A DNA stretch of 64,000 nucleotides from Fuscovulum sp. (GTDB taxonomy: Bacteria > Pseudomonadota > Alphaproteobacteria > Rhodobacterales > Rhodobacteraceae): NCBI GenBank assembly GCA_035192965.1, contig CP136571.1, positions 330,501 to 394,500 of the forward strand. Reading direction: 5' to 3'. Made by a program: the position numbers and the translations under genes. The notes under the pieces are model-generated. The model was not told where the DNA came from, made no database searches, and saw only the letters and a program-made list of their open reading frames with translations. Numbering within the stretch: the first letter of the stretch is position 1; each line of letters opens with the position of its first letter. Of this stretch, positions 36,561 to 45,343 are shown one piece after another.

Positions 36561-37651
36561 GCCTTAGCCCCCTTCTTGCCCGATCCGATCATCGGCGCCG
36601 CGCGGGGATCCAGCGGCCAGCGGGGGCGGGCGGTCAGATCTGCCGCCTCGCCCAATCCGGCGCGAAAGCGTTCGATCCCTGCCCAGGCGATCATGGCGGC
36701 ATTGTCGGTGCAAAGGCGCAGCGGGGGTGCGATGAAACCCACCTGAAGATCCGTACAAACAGTCTCTAACATAGCCCGAATACGGGTATTCGCTGCCACA
36801 CCCCCCGCCACGGCAAGTGCCGGATGGGCGGGTGCGGAGTCCAGATACACCGCCAGCGCGCGGCGGGTTTTCTCGGCCAGCACCGCCGCCACTGCCGCCT
36901 GAAACCCGGCGCAAAGGTCGCGCCGATCTTGCACAGTGATCCCGCCCTTTTCCGCCACCAGGGCATCCCGCGCCCGCAGGAGCGCGGTTTTCAGCCCAGA
37001 AAAGCTCAGATCACACCCCGGCCGGTCCAGCAACGGGCGGGGAAAGGGGAAACGGGCAGGATCGCCAAGCGCCGCCTCGGCCTCGACCGCCGGACCGCCG
37101 GGCTGGGGCAAGCCCAGCAGCTTGGCCGTTTTGTCGAACGCCTCGCCCGGGGCATCGTCGATAGTGCCACCCAGCCGCTGAAAGCGATCGACATCTTCCA
37201 CAATCAGGAACTGGCAATGCCCACCCGAAACCAGCAGCATCAGATAGGGAAAGGCCAATCCGTCAGTCAGCCGGGGCGTGAGCGCGTGGCCGGCCAGATG
37301 GTTGACGCCCAGCAAGGGCTTGCCCGACCCGGCGGCGATCCCTTTGGCCAGCATGACGCCGGACAGAACGCCACCAATTAGACCGGGACCAGAGGTCACT
37401 GCGATGCCATCCAGATCGGAAAGGGCCACACCCGCCTGTGCCAGAGCCTGATCAACACAGCCATCCAGCCGTTCGGCATGCGCGCGCGCGGCGATTTCCG
37501 GCACGACTCCGCCAAAGGCCGCGTGCAGCGCCGTCTGTCCCTGCACCACCGAGGCCATCACCTCGGGCGGGGCGCCGTCGCGATGGCGCACCACAGCGGC
37601 GGCGCTGTCGTCGCAGCTTGATTCGATGCCAAGGAAGGTGAGCGTTGCCAT
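36557..37651 (-). CDS. tsaD: TsaD, tRNA threonylcarbamoyladenosine transferase
   Basis: Transfers the threonylcarbamoyl group to A37 of tRNA. The 364-aa ASKHA-fold protein begins [17 protein letters not shown], has the metal-binding VNHLAGHAL (two His), [46 protein letters not shown] and the C-terminal [12 protein letters not shown]. All family hallmarks are intact. It starts an operon with gpsA, a YciI-like gene and an EVE gene, and is divergent from hemD with only 42 bp between the starts. Confidence 0.96.
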   Translation of the reverse strand: MATLTFLGIESSCDDSAAAVVRHRDGAPPEVMASVVQGQTALHAAFGGVVPEIAARAHAERLDGCVDQALAQAGVALSDLDGIAVTSGPGLIGGVLSGVMLAKGIAAGSGKPLLGVNHLAGHALTPRLTDGLAFPYLMLLVSGGHCQFLIVEDVDRFQRLGGTIDDAPGEAFDKTAKLLGLPQPGGPAVEAEAALGDPARFPFPRPLLDRPGCDLSFSGLKTALLRARDALVAEKGGITVQDRRDLCAGFQAAVAAVLAEKTRRALAVYLDSAPAHPALAVAGGVAANTRIRAMLETVCTDLQVGFIAPPLRLCTDNAAMIAWAGIERFRAGLGEAADLTARPRWPLDPRAAPMIGSGKKGAKA

Positions 37652-37693
37652 ATCCGTTGCCCGCAGGGTTCAAGCCGGGGTAACACCCTGCGC

Positions 37694-38425
37694 ATGGCCC
37701 CGCAACACCACGCCCATCCCGTTCTGCTGACCCGCCCCGCCCCGCAGGCGGAGCGGTTCGCTGCACAGATGGCCCTTCGCTTTGGCGCGGCGCTGCAACC
37801 GATCATCAGCCCGCTGATGGTGCCCGAGTTTTTGAGCCCCGAATGGCCCGATCTGCCCTATTCGACCCTGATCCTGACATCCGAAACCGGGGCAGAGGCT
37901 GCGGCGCGGCTGCGTGACCTTGGGCGCGCGATGCCGGAAAAGGCGATCTGTGTGGGGGACCGGACGGCAGAGATTGCCGGCAGTTTGGGTTTTGATGCCC
38001 GGTCCGCCAAAGGCGATGCCGAGGCCTTGATCGCGCTGATCCTCGAATCCGGTGATCCGGGCCCTTTCCTGCACCTGCGTGGGCGTGAGGCGCGGGGCGA
38101 TATCGCGCCGCGACTGGCAGCAAAGGGCCGCCCCGCCCAAGCGGCCGTCGTCTATGCTCAGGGGGCGCAGCCATTGACGACAGAGGCAAAAACCCTGCTG
38201 TCGGGGCATGAACCCGTGATCATTCCGCTGTTTTCACCGCGCAGCGCGGCGTTATTGGCGGATTTCGGCCCATTTGCCGCGCCGTTGCTGTTGGCGGCCA
38301 TCAGCCCGGCTGCGGCTGAAAAAGCCGCAATACTGGGCCCGGAACGGCTCGTGGTTGCAGACAGCCCGAATGCGGTGGGCGTGTTGGCGGCAATTGCCAT
38401 GTTGATAGCTGATCCCGGTTCTTGA
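37694..38425 (+). CDS. hemD: Uroporphyrinogen-III synthase
   Basis: Closes hydroxymethylbilane to uroporphyrinogen III in tetrapyrrole synthesis. The 243-aa protein is divergent in sequence, as this family is, but has recognisable blocks: VLLTRPAPQAERFAAQM at the N-terminus, TLILTSETGAEAAARL, ICVGDRTAEIAGSLGFD, and the middle FLHLRGREARGDIAPRLAAKG. Usually hemC sits next to hemD in related genomes; here the 42-bp gap to tsaD leaves no room for it. hemY and a mitofilin-like gene follow, as in many Rhodobacterales. Confidence 0.88.
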   Translation: MAPQHHAHPVLLTRPAPQAERFAAQMALRFGAALQPIISPLMVPEFLSPEWPDLPYSTLILTSETGAEAAARLRDLGRAMPEKAICVGDRTAEIAGSLGFDARSAKGDAEALIALILESGDPGPFLHLRGREARGDIAPRLAAKGRPAQAAVVYAQGAQPLTTEAKTLLSGHEPVIIPLFSPRSAALLADFGPFAAPLLLAAISPAAAEKAAILGPERLVVADSPNAVGVLAAIAMLIADPGS

Positions 38426-38494
38426 ACCTGCAACCTTCCGGGGATTAGGGTAAGTTCAACACCCGCCCCATTCGGCGGACGGAAGGAGCCGACC

Positions 38495-39649
38495 ATGGCC
38501 AAAGGCAAGACCGACGAATCCCCCTCGGCGGAGGGCAACGATCTGATGGCCGTGGTAGAGGCGACCGATCCTTCATTGATGGCGCCGCCCGAACCACCCC
38601 CGGCAGAGGTGGCACCGGACAAGATGACAGAGGCACCCGTTGCCCCACCGCCGCCCCCTGCCCCCGCAGGTCGCAGCGGGGCCGGGGCGTTCCTTGGCAT
38701 GGTTCTGGGTGGTGTTCTTGCGGCTGGCGCGGGTTTCGGGCTGGCGCGGTTCATGCCGGATATGCTGCCGATCGGGGGTGATGATGCCCTCTCGGCCACC
38801 GTCGCCGCACAGGCAGATGAAATCGCCGCCCTGCGCGCCGAGCTTGCGGCCCAGCCCGCCCCCGACCCCCAGATTGACGCGCGCCTTTCGGCGCTGGAGG
38901 CGGCACCCGCCGACGGCGCAGGGCTTGATGATCGTCTTGCCGCGCTGGAGGCAGAGATTGCCGATCTACGGGCACGGCCAGCCACTGGAGGAGCGGCAGC
39001 TTCGCCCGAGATGCTGGCCGAGCTTGCGGCGCTGAAGGAACAGGTCGCGGCGCTGGGCTCTGGTGGGAGCGTGCCTGCCGATGTGATCGCCGCCGCTGAT
39101 GCCGCCGAAGCCCGGTTGAAGGCTGCGGAGGCAAGCGCCACAGCCATGGCCGAACAGGCAGAGGCCGCCGCCGCCGCTGCCCGCCGTGGGGCCGCGCTGG
39201 ACCGGGTTACCGCTGCGCTGGACAGTGGCGCGCCCTATGCCTCGGCCCTGCCGGAACTGGGCGGGGCGGATTTGCCGCCGGTTCTGTTGGACAATGCGGC
39301 GGTGGGCTTGCCCACCGTGGCCGATCTTGCCGAAAGCTTTCCCGAAGCCGCGCGCACGGCGCTTGAGGCGGCGCTGCGTGCCAATATGGGGGAAAGCTGG
39401 ACCGACCGGGTGTCCAGCTTCCTGCGCAGCCAGACCGGCCTGCGGTCGCTGACCCCGCGCGAAGGCAATGATCCCGATGCCGTGTTGTCGCGGGCAGAGG
39501 CGGCGCTGGCGCAGGGGCGGGTGGCCGATGCGATCACCGAACTGGCCGCGATGCCGGAAGCGGGCAAACCGGCGTTGGCCGATTGGTTGGCGCAGGCGCA
39601 GACGCGCGTGGATGCCGAGGCGGCCGTTGCCGCCTTGGCCGCGAACTGA
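38495..39649 (+). CDS. Mitofilin/Mic60-like membrane protein (COG4223)
   Basis: A 384-aa protein: polar, Pro-rich N-terminus (about 1-58), a single membrane helix (about 63-85), an Ala/Glu-rich coiled-coil stretch (about 100-230, repeated LAALEAEIADLR-type heptads), and a C-terminal helical domain (about 245-384) with the conserved SFLRSQTGLRSLTPREGNDPDAVLSRAEAALAQGRVADAITEL block. This is the layout of alphaproteobacterial Mic60 homologues, which shape inner membrane and, in Rhodobacter, intracytoplasmic membrane. GGAAGGAG precedes the ATG. It lies between hemD and hemY, the conserved context. Confidence 0.87.
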   Translation: MAKGKTDESPSAEGNDLMAVVEATDPSLMAPPEPPPAEVAPDKMTEAPVAPPPPPAPAGRSGAGAFLGMVLGGVLAAGAGFGLARFMPDMLPIGGDDALSATVAAQADEIAALRAELAAQPAPDPQIDARLSALEAAPADGAGLDDRLAALEAEIADLRARPATGGAAASPEMLAELAALKEQVAALGSGGSVPADVIAAADAAEARLKAAEASATAMAEQAEAAAAAARRGAALDRVTAALDSGAPYASALPELGGADLPPVLLDNAAVGLPTVADLAESFPEAARTALEAALRANMGESWTDRVSSFLRSQTGLRSLTPREGNDPDAVLSRAEAALAQGRVADAITELAAMPEAGKPALADWLAQAQTRVDAEAAVAALAAN

Positions 39650-39661
39650 CGGGGGCGCGGG

Positions 39662-41146
39662 ATGATCTGGTCGCTCGCCAAGGTTTTGCTGTTTCTGCTG
39701 ATCGTCGCCACGCTGACGATGGGCGCGGGCATCCTGATGGATACCGGGGGTGGTATCCGCATCAACGTGGCCAATTACGAATTCACCCTTGGCCCTTTGC
39801 AGGCGCTGATCACCTTTCTGGTGATGGTGGTATTGGTCTGGCTGTTGATGCGGCTGGTCGGGCTTCTGGTGGCCGTGCTGCGCTTTCTGAACGGGGACGA
39901 AACGGCGATCAGCCGCTATTTCGACCGCAACCGCGAACGCAAAGGGTATCATGCGCTGTCCGAGGGACTTCTCGCGCTGGCTGCGGGTGAGGGGCGTCTA
40001 GCGCTGAACCGGGCAATCAAGGCCGAAAAGTATCTGGCTGATCCGCATCTGACCACGCTGTTGGTGGCACAAGCGGCCGAGGCGGCAGGCGATACCCGCC
40101 GCGCGACCGAGGCGTATAAGGAACTGCTGTCATCAGATACCACGCGCTTCGTCGCGATCCGGGGCCTGCTGAAGCAGAAGCTGGCCGAAGGTGACGTCGA
40201 AACTGCGCAGAAGCTGGCGGCCAAAGCGCTTGAACTCAAGCCACGGCATCTGGAAACGCAGGACATCCTTCTGAAGTTGCAGGCCGAAAGCCGTGATTGG
40301 AAAGGCGCGCGGTCCACGCTTGGGGCAAAGCTCAAGGCGGGTACATTGCCCCGCGATGTCTATCGCCGCCGCGATGCGGTGCTTGCCCTGCAACAGGCGC
40401 AGGGCGTGCTGGCCGAAGGCGCCAGCATCGAGGCGCGCGAAGCCGCGATCGAGGCGAACCGCCAGTCACCCGATCTGATCCCCGCTGCTGCCATGGCCGC
40501 CCGCGCGCTGGCCGATAAGGGCGACAAGAAGGGGGCAACGCGGGTTCTGAAAAAGGCTTGGGATGCCAAGCCGCATCCCGATCTGGCCGCAGCCTTTGCC
40601 GATATCGAACCGGCCGAGACGCCCGCGCAGAGGCTGAAACGTTTTCGCACGCTGGTGGCCAACCACCCCCAGCATGAAGAAACCCGCCTTCTGATGGCGG
40701 AACTGAACATCGCCGCCGAGGATTTCCCCGAGGCGCGGCGCACGCTGGGCGATATCGTCGACACCCATCCCACACAGCGCGCGCTGGCGATCATGGCGGC
40801 CATCGAACGGGGCGAAGGCGCGGATGAGGCGGTGGTGCGCGGCTGGTTGGCGCGCGCCGTCACTGCGCCGCGCGGGCCGCAATGGTGCTGCGACAAATGC
40901 CAGGCGGTGCACGCGATGTGGGATCCGATCTGCGACAATTGCGGCGGGTTTGACACCCTGTCCTGGCGCGAACCGCCCGAACGCAGCGGACCATCCGCCA
41001 CCGGGGCCGAGCTTTTGCCGTTGATGGTATCGCCCCCGAAGCCCACGCCAGAGCCAGAGGTGGAAACGCCCGAGCCACCCGCCCCCGCAGCGCCGCAAGC
41101 GCCGGAAGTTATCGATCTGGAGGCGATCGTCCGCCGCGGCGGCTGA
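39662..41146 (+). CDS. hemY: HemY-type TPR membrane protein with C-terminal zinc ribbon
   Basis: A 494-aa inner-membrane protein of the HemY_N/TPR family, genetically tied to tetrapyrrole synthesis but not the protoporphyrinogen oxidase of the same name. Two membrane helices (about 4-22 and 40-65) precede the HemY_N region (ISRYFDRNRERKGYHALSEGLLALAAGEGRLALNRAIKAEKYL) and several TPR repeats. Near the end a CxxC-x10-CxxC cluster (about residues 410-427, CDKC...CDNC) predicts a rubredoxin-like zinc site, followed by a Pro/Glu-rich tail. It follows the mitofilin-like gene by 12 bp. A hairpin comes after. Confidence 0.9.
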   Translation: MIWSLAKVLLFLLIVATLTMGAGILMDTGGGIRINVANYEFTLGPLQALITFLVMVVLVWLLMRLVGLLVAVLRFLNGDETAISRYFDRNRERKGYHALSEGLLALAAGEGRLALNRAIKAEKYLADPHLTTLLVAQAAEAAGDTRRATEAYKELLSSDTTRFVAIRGLLKQKLAEGDVETAQKLAAKALELKPRHLETQDILLKLQAESRDWKGARSTLGAKLKAGTLPRDVYRRRDAVLALQQAQGVLAEGASIEAREAAIEANRQSPDLIPAAAMAARALADKGDKKGATRVLKKAWDAKPHPDLAAAFADIEPAETPAQRLKRFRTLVANHPQHEETRLLMAELNIAAEDFPEARRTLGDIVDTHPTQRALAIMAAIERGEGADEAVVRGWLARAVTAPRGPQWCCDKCQAVHAMWDPICDNCGGFDTLSWREPPERSGPSATGAELLPLMVSPPKPTPEPEVETPEPPAPAAPQAPEVIDLEAIVRRGG

Positions 41147-41153
41147 TGCCGAG

Positions 41154-41174
41154 GCGGGGCCAAGTGCCCCGCTT
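41154..41174 (+). terminator. Possible terminator after hemY
   Basis: GCGGGGC (41154-41160) and GCCCCGC (41166-41172) form a 7-bp stem with a 5-nt loop, followed by TT. The T run is short, so confidence is moderate. Confidence 0.5.
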
Positions 41175-41327
41175 CATCCTGAAAATGATACAGTTCAGGG
41201 CGCAATTCGCCCCTGCTACAGGCACCTTTTTGCATCATCACGGCCCTGTCAGCGCGTCAATGCCCGTATGCGGTCTGACCGCCTAAACTGTCAGCAAACA
41301 AGGATTTTTTGGTCCGATGAAAAGCCT

Positions 41328-41341
41328 TTAATCATCGTTAA
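41328..41341. promoter_or_regulatory. CtrA-like motif upstream of the phosphorelay genes
   Basis: TTAATCATCGTTAA is TTAA-N6-TTAA; taken with the preceding T it is TTTA-N7-TTAA, one mismatch from the CtrA consensus. It lies 112 nt upstream of the response regulator start. The near-identical TTAATCTTCGTTAAC occurs at 53995-54009. Confidence 0.4.
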
Positions 41342-41453
41342 GAGGTCCAAGTTTTGCCGTTATTCTTGGGCAGATTCACTGATGAGCGTAACAAGAATAA
41401 CGTGGGTCCTTCCGTGAGGAGGCTCGGCGTGACCAAACTATAGGACGTAGAAC

Positions 41454-42407
41454 ATGAGAATACTGGCGATCGACGACGATCCTGTGTTTCTCGAACTGTT
41501 GGCCGGCATGCTGAAGATGATCGGCTACGGACAGGTCACGACCATGCCCTCTGGCGAAGAGGCGCTGCACGAGCTTGATTTCTCGGGAATGCTTTACGAC
41601 TGCATCCTGTCGGACATGCAGATGCCGGACATGAACGGTGCCGTCCTGACAGCCGCGATCCGGCAACGCACGGCCTATCGGCAGACGCCGGTTCTGATGA
41701 TTACCGCGATGTCGGGCAAGAACACGGTGGATGATGCATTCGCGGCGGGGGCCACGGATTACATCACCAAACCGCTGGATATTATCGAACTGCGCGCGCG
41801 CATCGGGATGGTGGATCGCCTGCTGGCAGAACGCCGCCGCCTGGCCGAGTTTGCCCGACTCGTGGGCCAGCGCGCCGCCGCAGCCGAGATCAAGGCCGAG
41901 TTCGAAACCCCGATCCTGATCCCCGGCTTTGAGCGCGGGATCGAGTTTCTGGCGATGGAGAACTATCTGCTGACGCTGGGCGTGAAGCGGATGTATTCCA
42001 CATCGGCCTTTGCGATTCATATCAAGAACGCGGGAATCATCTTCAACAAGGCATCGGGCGCAACCTATGTGCAGATGCTGGGCGATGTTGGTGCGCAGAT
42101 CGTGGATGCGCTGAAAACAGAAGATGTGATGATCTCCTATGCCGGCAGCGGCACCTTTGTCTGCATGGTCGAACGCGACCCCGGACAATCGCCCGACGAT
42201 CTGGAAATTCTGATCAATATCGGGCTGATGGATTTCGAAACGATCTATGCGGCAGACCGTCTGCCGGTACCGCAGGTGCGCGTGGGCGAGGCGGCGCGCA
42301 GCGCGTTCCTGTCGCCGACCAAGCCGACCCGTATTCTGGAACGTGCGATCCAATCCGCCATCACGCCGCCCGAAAAGCGGACGAAGAACGGTCAGATGGT
42401 CGCATGA
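41454..42407 (+). CDS. Response regulator with degenerate GGDEF-like output domain
   Basis: A 317-aa protein. Residues 1-125 are a receiver: acidic pocket DDD (7-9), phosphorylated Asp54 in CILSDMQMPDMNG, switch Thr in MITAMS, Lys106 in DYITKPLD. A short helical linker follows. The C-terminal part (about 150-290) looks like a worn nucleotide-cyclase fold: where GGDEF proteins have RYGGDEF, it has SYAGSGTFVCMVE, and no RxxD inhibitory site is seen, so cyclase activity is unlikely and a binding or scaffolding role more so. An Hpt gene overlaps its 3' end (ATGA). Function unknown; a REC plus degenerate GGDEF reading is my inference. Confidence 0.82.
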   Translation: MRILAIDDDPVFLELLAGMLKMIGYGQVTTMPSGEEALHELDFSGMLYDCILSDMQMPDMNGAVLTAAIRQRTAYRQTPVLMITAMSGKNTVDDAFAAGATDYITKPLDIIELRARIGMVDRLLAERRRLAEFARLVGQRAAAAEIKAEFETPILIPGFERGIEFLAMENYLLTLGVKRMYSTSAFAIHIKNAGIIFNKASGATYVQMLGDVGAQIVDALKTEDVMISYAGSGTFVCMVERDPGQSPDDLEILINIGLMDFETIYAADRLPVPQVRVGEAARSAFLSPTKPTRILERAIQSAITPPEKRTKNGQMVA

Positions 42408-42736
42408 CAACGGTGGATATCTGGGCCGGTCGGCGCGCCGATCATCCGCTGGCCGGGGCAGAGCGGCTGTTTCGTACCATGGCGGTCGAGCGGCTGGATA
42501 CGCTTAGCTCTGCCTGGGTTCGGCTCGACAGTGGGCAGAACATCCGCGAGGCGCTGGATGATATCCGCATGGTCGCGCACAAGATTGCCGGAACGGCGGC
42601 GTCGCTGGGCCATGGCAACCTGGGCAATCAAGCGGCCGAGGTTGAACGTCTTTCCATCGAAGGCGCGGGCCGCACTGCCCTGCTCAAGGCGCTGCGCCCG
42701 CTGATTGCGGGGCTTGCCGAACTGCTGGACGACTAA
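42404..42736 (+). CDS. Hpt histidine phosphotransfer protein
   Basis: A 110-aa four-helix-bundle protein with the Hpt signature MVAHKIAGTAASLGHGNLG; His59 is the predicted phosphoryl carrier. It overlaps the response regulator by 4 bp, so both are made together, and its stop overlaps the stop of the convergent hybrid kinase (CTAA). Neighbouring hybrid kinases end in receiver domains, exactly what an Hpt protein would accept phosphate from; partner identity is inferred from position. Confidence 0.9.
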   Translation: MTTVDIWAGRRADHPLAGAERLFRTMAVERLDTLSSAWVRLDSGQNIREALDDIRMVAHKIAGTAASLGHGNLGNQAAEVERLSIEGAGRTALLKALRPLIAGLAELLDD

Positions 42737-44805
42737 GCCTTCGGCAACATCGCACGGATGGCCTTGGTGACATCGCTCATGGTCAGCGGTTTGGAAACGC
42801 AGCTGTCGAATCCCCAGATCAGGTATTCCACGATCTGATGCGACATGGCATTTGCCGTCACTGCAATGATCGGCACCCGGCCGGAACCAGTGGCCGCCTC
42901 CATCGCGCGGATGGCTTCCAGCGCGCCCTTTCCATCCATCACCGGCATCGCGATATCCAGAAGCACGGCATCAAACTTGCCGGGCTCCCACGCATTCACG
43001 GCCTGGAGCCCGTCATCGACCGTGGTCACCTGTGCGCCACAGCGGGTGAGCATCAGCTCCAGCACAGAACGGTTGGTCCCGTTGTCATCGGCGGCAAGGA
43101 TGCGCAGCCCGTCCAGCCGCCCCTGATCAGCCGCGACAGGTGCCGGCCCTTTCACTTCGGGTGCGGCTTCGGTCACAGGCAGCGGCAGGATCACGCGCAC
43201 TGTCGTTCCCAAACCGGGGGCGGATTGCACCGAAATCTCGCCGCCCATGCGGTGCACCAGTGTGCGGGTGATCGCCATGCCAAGCCCGGTTCCCCCGAAA
43301 CGGCGGGTGACCGAACTGTCAGCTTGACGAAACTCTTCATGCAGGCGTTCGATTTCCTGCTGGCTCATCCCGATGCCGGTATCGCGCACCTCAAGCGTCA
43401 GTGGTCTGCCGGGCCGGCCCGACACTTCGACTGTCACTTCGCCACGGTCAGTGAACTTGATCGCGTTGGATACCAGATTGTGCAGGATCTGCTGCACGCG
43501 GAACGGGTCACCCTTGCGGCGCGTCTCGGCCCCGGTCGACACCAGAACCTCGAAATCCAGACCTTTCTCTTCGGCCATAAGGCGGTGCAGGTCTTCTACC
43601 CGCTCGGCCAGGTCGACGGGGCTGAACGGCACATCTTCCAGTTCCATCTTGCCCGCCTCGATCTTCGACATGTCGAGAATATCGTTCAGGATATTCAGCA
43701 GTGTTTCGCCGGATTTCCGGATCGTGCCGATCATGCGCTTGTGTTCAGGATCCGTCAGCGCGGCTTCCAGCACCTCGGCCATGCCGAGAACGCCGTTCAT
43801 CGGTGTGCGGATTTCGTGGCTCATGTTCGCCAGGAACATGGATTTCGTTCGGCTCGCCTCTTCGGCGCGGGCCTTGGCGAGGTAAAGCTCGGTCACATCC
43901 GACCCAACGCCGCGATACCCAAGAAAGACCCCGGCCTGATCGAATACCGGCTGTCCCGATATGCGGAACCAGCGTTCAACACCATCAGGGGCATTCGGGG
44001 CGAGATAAACGAAATTGCGAAAGGGCAGGCGGTCGCGCTGGGCGTTCAGCACGATGTCCCAATCGGCGCTGTTGCGCACCTCGGGGTAAGCGGAAAGCCA
44101 TTCTTCGCGCGTCTTGCCGATCACGCTGCCGCCGGTCAGCCCAAGCTGTTCCACATGGTTGGTGCCCGAAAGATAGGAAAAATGCAGATCCTGATCCTGT
44201 TCCCACAGCCAGCCATCGGTCACGGCGGCAATGTCGGAAAACCGCTGTTCGGCGCTGGCGCGCTGGGCAAGGGCCTTTTCCAGTTCGGCCTTGGCGCGGA
44301 TCAGCGCCGCCTCGCGCGATTTCAGTTCCGAAATCTCGATCTGGATGCCCGCCATCACCTTGGGCGATCCGTCGGCCTTGCGCCGCACCACGCGGGCGCG
44401 GTCCAGAACCCAGATCCAGTGCCCGTTGCGGTGGCGCATCCGGTATTCGGCCTCATACCCTTCATCCAGACCGCTTGTGCAGCGGCGCAATTCCTCTTCG
44501 ACCCATTCCTTGTCATCGGGGTGGATGATGGTGCTCCACGTATCATAGGTGATCGTGGACATTTCCTGCAGGTCATAGCCCAGCATCGCGGCCCAAACGT
44601 CATTGACGATCTGCCCGACCGTGTCGAAATCCCAGGTCCAGGTGCCCACCTGCGCGCCGTCGATCACGTCGCGCAGCCGGCGTTCCGCCAGAAGCAGCGC
44701 TTCGGGCGTTACCACCGCAGAGCCGGGTTCGGCCCCATCGCGGATGTCCATGTCACGCTGCTGCTTCATCTGTCCTTTTCCAGACCGGTCGTCGGCCCCG
44801 GTCAT
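42733..44805 (-). CDS. Soluble hybrid sensor histidine kinase (PAS-PAS-HK-REC)
   Basis: A 690-aa kinase without evident membrane helices. Two PAS domains (about 42-165, with IIHPDDKEWVEEELRRC and MAGIQIEISE; about 185-308, with YRGVGSDVTEL) lead to a HisKA domain with FLANMSHEIRTPMNG (His330), an HATPase_c domain (NAIKF N-box, DTGIGM, FGGTGLGMAI) and a C-terminal receiver (AADDNGTNRSVL, Asp617 in LLDIAMPVMDG, VSKPLTM). Its HK-REC part closely resembles that of the larger kinase at 45344-49072 (ANAM-HQ...GFD motif shared). Its ATG overlaps the stop of the stand-alone receiver gene (ATGA). The signal sensed is unknown. Confidence 0.93.
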   Translation of the reverse strand: MTGADDRSGKGQMKQQRDMDIRDGAEPGSAVVTPEALLLAERRLRDVIDGAQVGTWTWDFDTVGQIVNDVWAAMLGYDLQEMSTITYDTWSTIIHPDDKEWVEEELRRCTSGLDEGYEAEYRMRHRNGHWIWVLDRARVVRRKADGSPKVMAGIQIEISELKSREAALIRAKAELEKALAQRASAEQRFSDIAAVTDGWLWEQDQDLHFSYLSGTNHVEQLGLTGGSVIGKTREEWLSAYPEVRNSADWDIVLNAQRDRLPFRNFVYLAPNAPDGVERWFRISGQPVFDQAGVFLGYRGVGSDVTELYLAKARAEEASRTKSMFLANMSHEIRTPMNGVLGMAEVLEAALTDPEHKRMIGTIRKSGETLLNILNDILDMSKIEAGKMELEDVPFSPVDLAERVEDLHRLMAEEKGLDFEVLVSTGAETRRKGDPFRVQQILHNLVSNAIKFTDRGEVTVEVSGRPGRPLTLEVRDTGIGMSQQEIERLHEEFRQADSSVTRRFGGTGLGMAITRTLVHRMGGEISVQSAPGLGTTVRVILPLPVTEAAPEVKGPAPVAADQGRLDGLRILAADDNGTNRSVLELMLTRCGAQVTTVDDGLQAVNAWEPGKFDAVLLDIAMPVMDGKGALEAIRAMEAATGSGRVPIIAVTANAMSHQIVEYLIWGFDSCVSKPLTMSDVTKAIRAMLPKA

Positions 44806-45197
44806 CCGCGTTGCAGGATGGTTTCGATGGTGGACAGAAAGGTCTCTGCTGAAAGCGGTTTGGGCAGGGTTGCATCAATCAACCCGCCGACAGTGCGGAT
44901 ATCGGCACGGTTGGCATCAGCGGTAAAGCGGATCACGGGCGTGGTCGCGTTGCTGGAATTGCCAGACCGCAGATAGCGGATCACCCGGTCGCCGGTGATG
45001 TGCGGCATGTTGTGATCGAACAGCATCAGATCGTATTTGGAACCCAGCGCCGCTTCCAGCGCGCTGCGCCCGTCGCCGACAACGGTCAGTTCGATGTTTG
45101 TCGTTCCCGAAAGGAACGCCATGACGATCTGCTGATTTACCTCGTCATCCTCGGCCAGAAGGACGCGATACTTCTGCTGTTGTGCGGTTGCGTTCAT
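44802..45197 (-). CDS. Stand-alone receiver-domain protein
   Basis: A 131-aa single-domain response regulator. The acidic pocket is LLAEDDEVNQQIV, the phosphorylated Asp is in YDLMLFDHNMPHITG, the switch Thr is in IRFTADAN, and the conserved Lys is in ATLPKPLS. With no output domain it may act as a phosphate shuttle or sink in the surrounding relay. It is translationally coupled to the 690-aa hybrid kinase (ATGA overlap) and separated from the larger kinase upstream by about 146 bp. Confidence 0.92.
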   Translation of the reverse strand: MNATAQQQKYRVLLAEDDEVNQQIVMAFLSGTTNIELTVVGDGRSALEAALGSKYDLMLFDHNMPHITGDRVIRYLRSGNSSNATTPVIRFTADANRADIRTVGGLIDATLPKPLSAETFLSTIETILQRG

Positions 45198-45217
45198 ACT
45201 TCATCCTACCTGCGATC

Positions 45218-45256
45218 TCTCGCCCGAAACCACGGGACCACAACTCGTGGGCGAGA
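45218..45256. other. Inverted repeat between two signalling genes
   Basis: TCTCGCCC (45218-45225) and GGGCGAGA (45249-45256) are perfectly complementary across a 23-nt loop, upstream of the stand-alone receiver gene. No T run follows on either strand, so it is not an obvious terminator; it could be an operator or leader structure. Confidence 0.35.
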
Positions 45257-45343
45257 ATGTGGTGAAAAAAGGGATAGAAACATTTACTAAAGGTGAAGCA
45301 CAAAACGCACGCCAATCAAGCGTCAATTGCGGGCCACACAGAG

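Larger units (their letters stand above)
41147..41453. other. Intergenic region, hemY to response-regulator gene
   Basis: About 307 bp with no ORF I trust. It holds the possible hemY terminator at its left end, a CtrA-like motif at 41328-41341, and an AGGA Shine-Dalgarno before the gene at 41454. The promoter of the phosphorelay operon must lie here. Nothing else is recognised. Confidence 0.6.

Noticed and set aside
42838..44976. 712-codon open frame opposite the hybrid kinase
   Set aside because: Shadow of a well-supported kinase; no motif in it.
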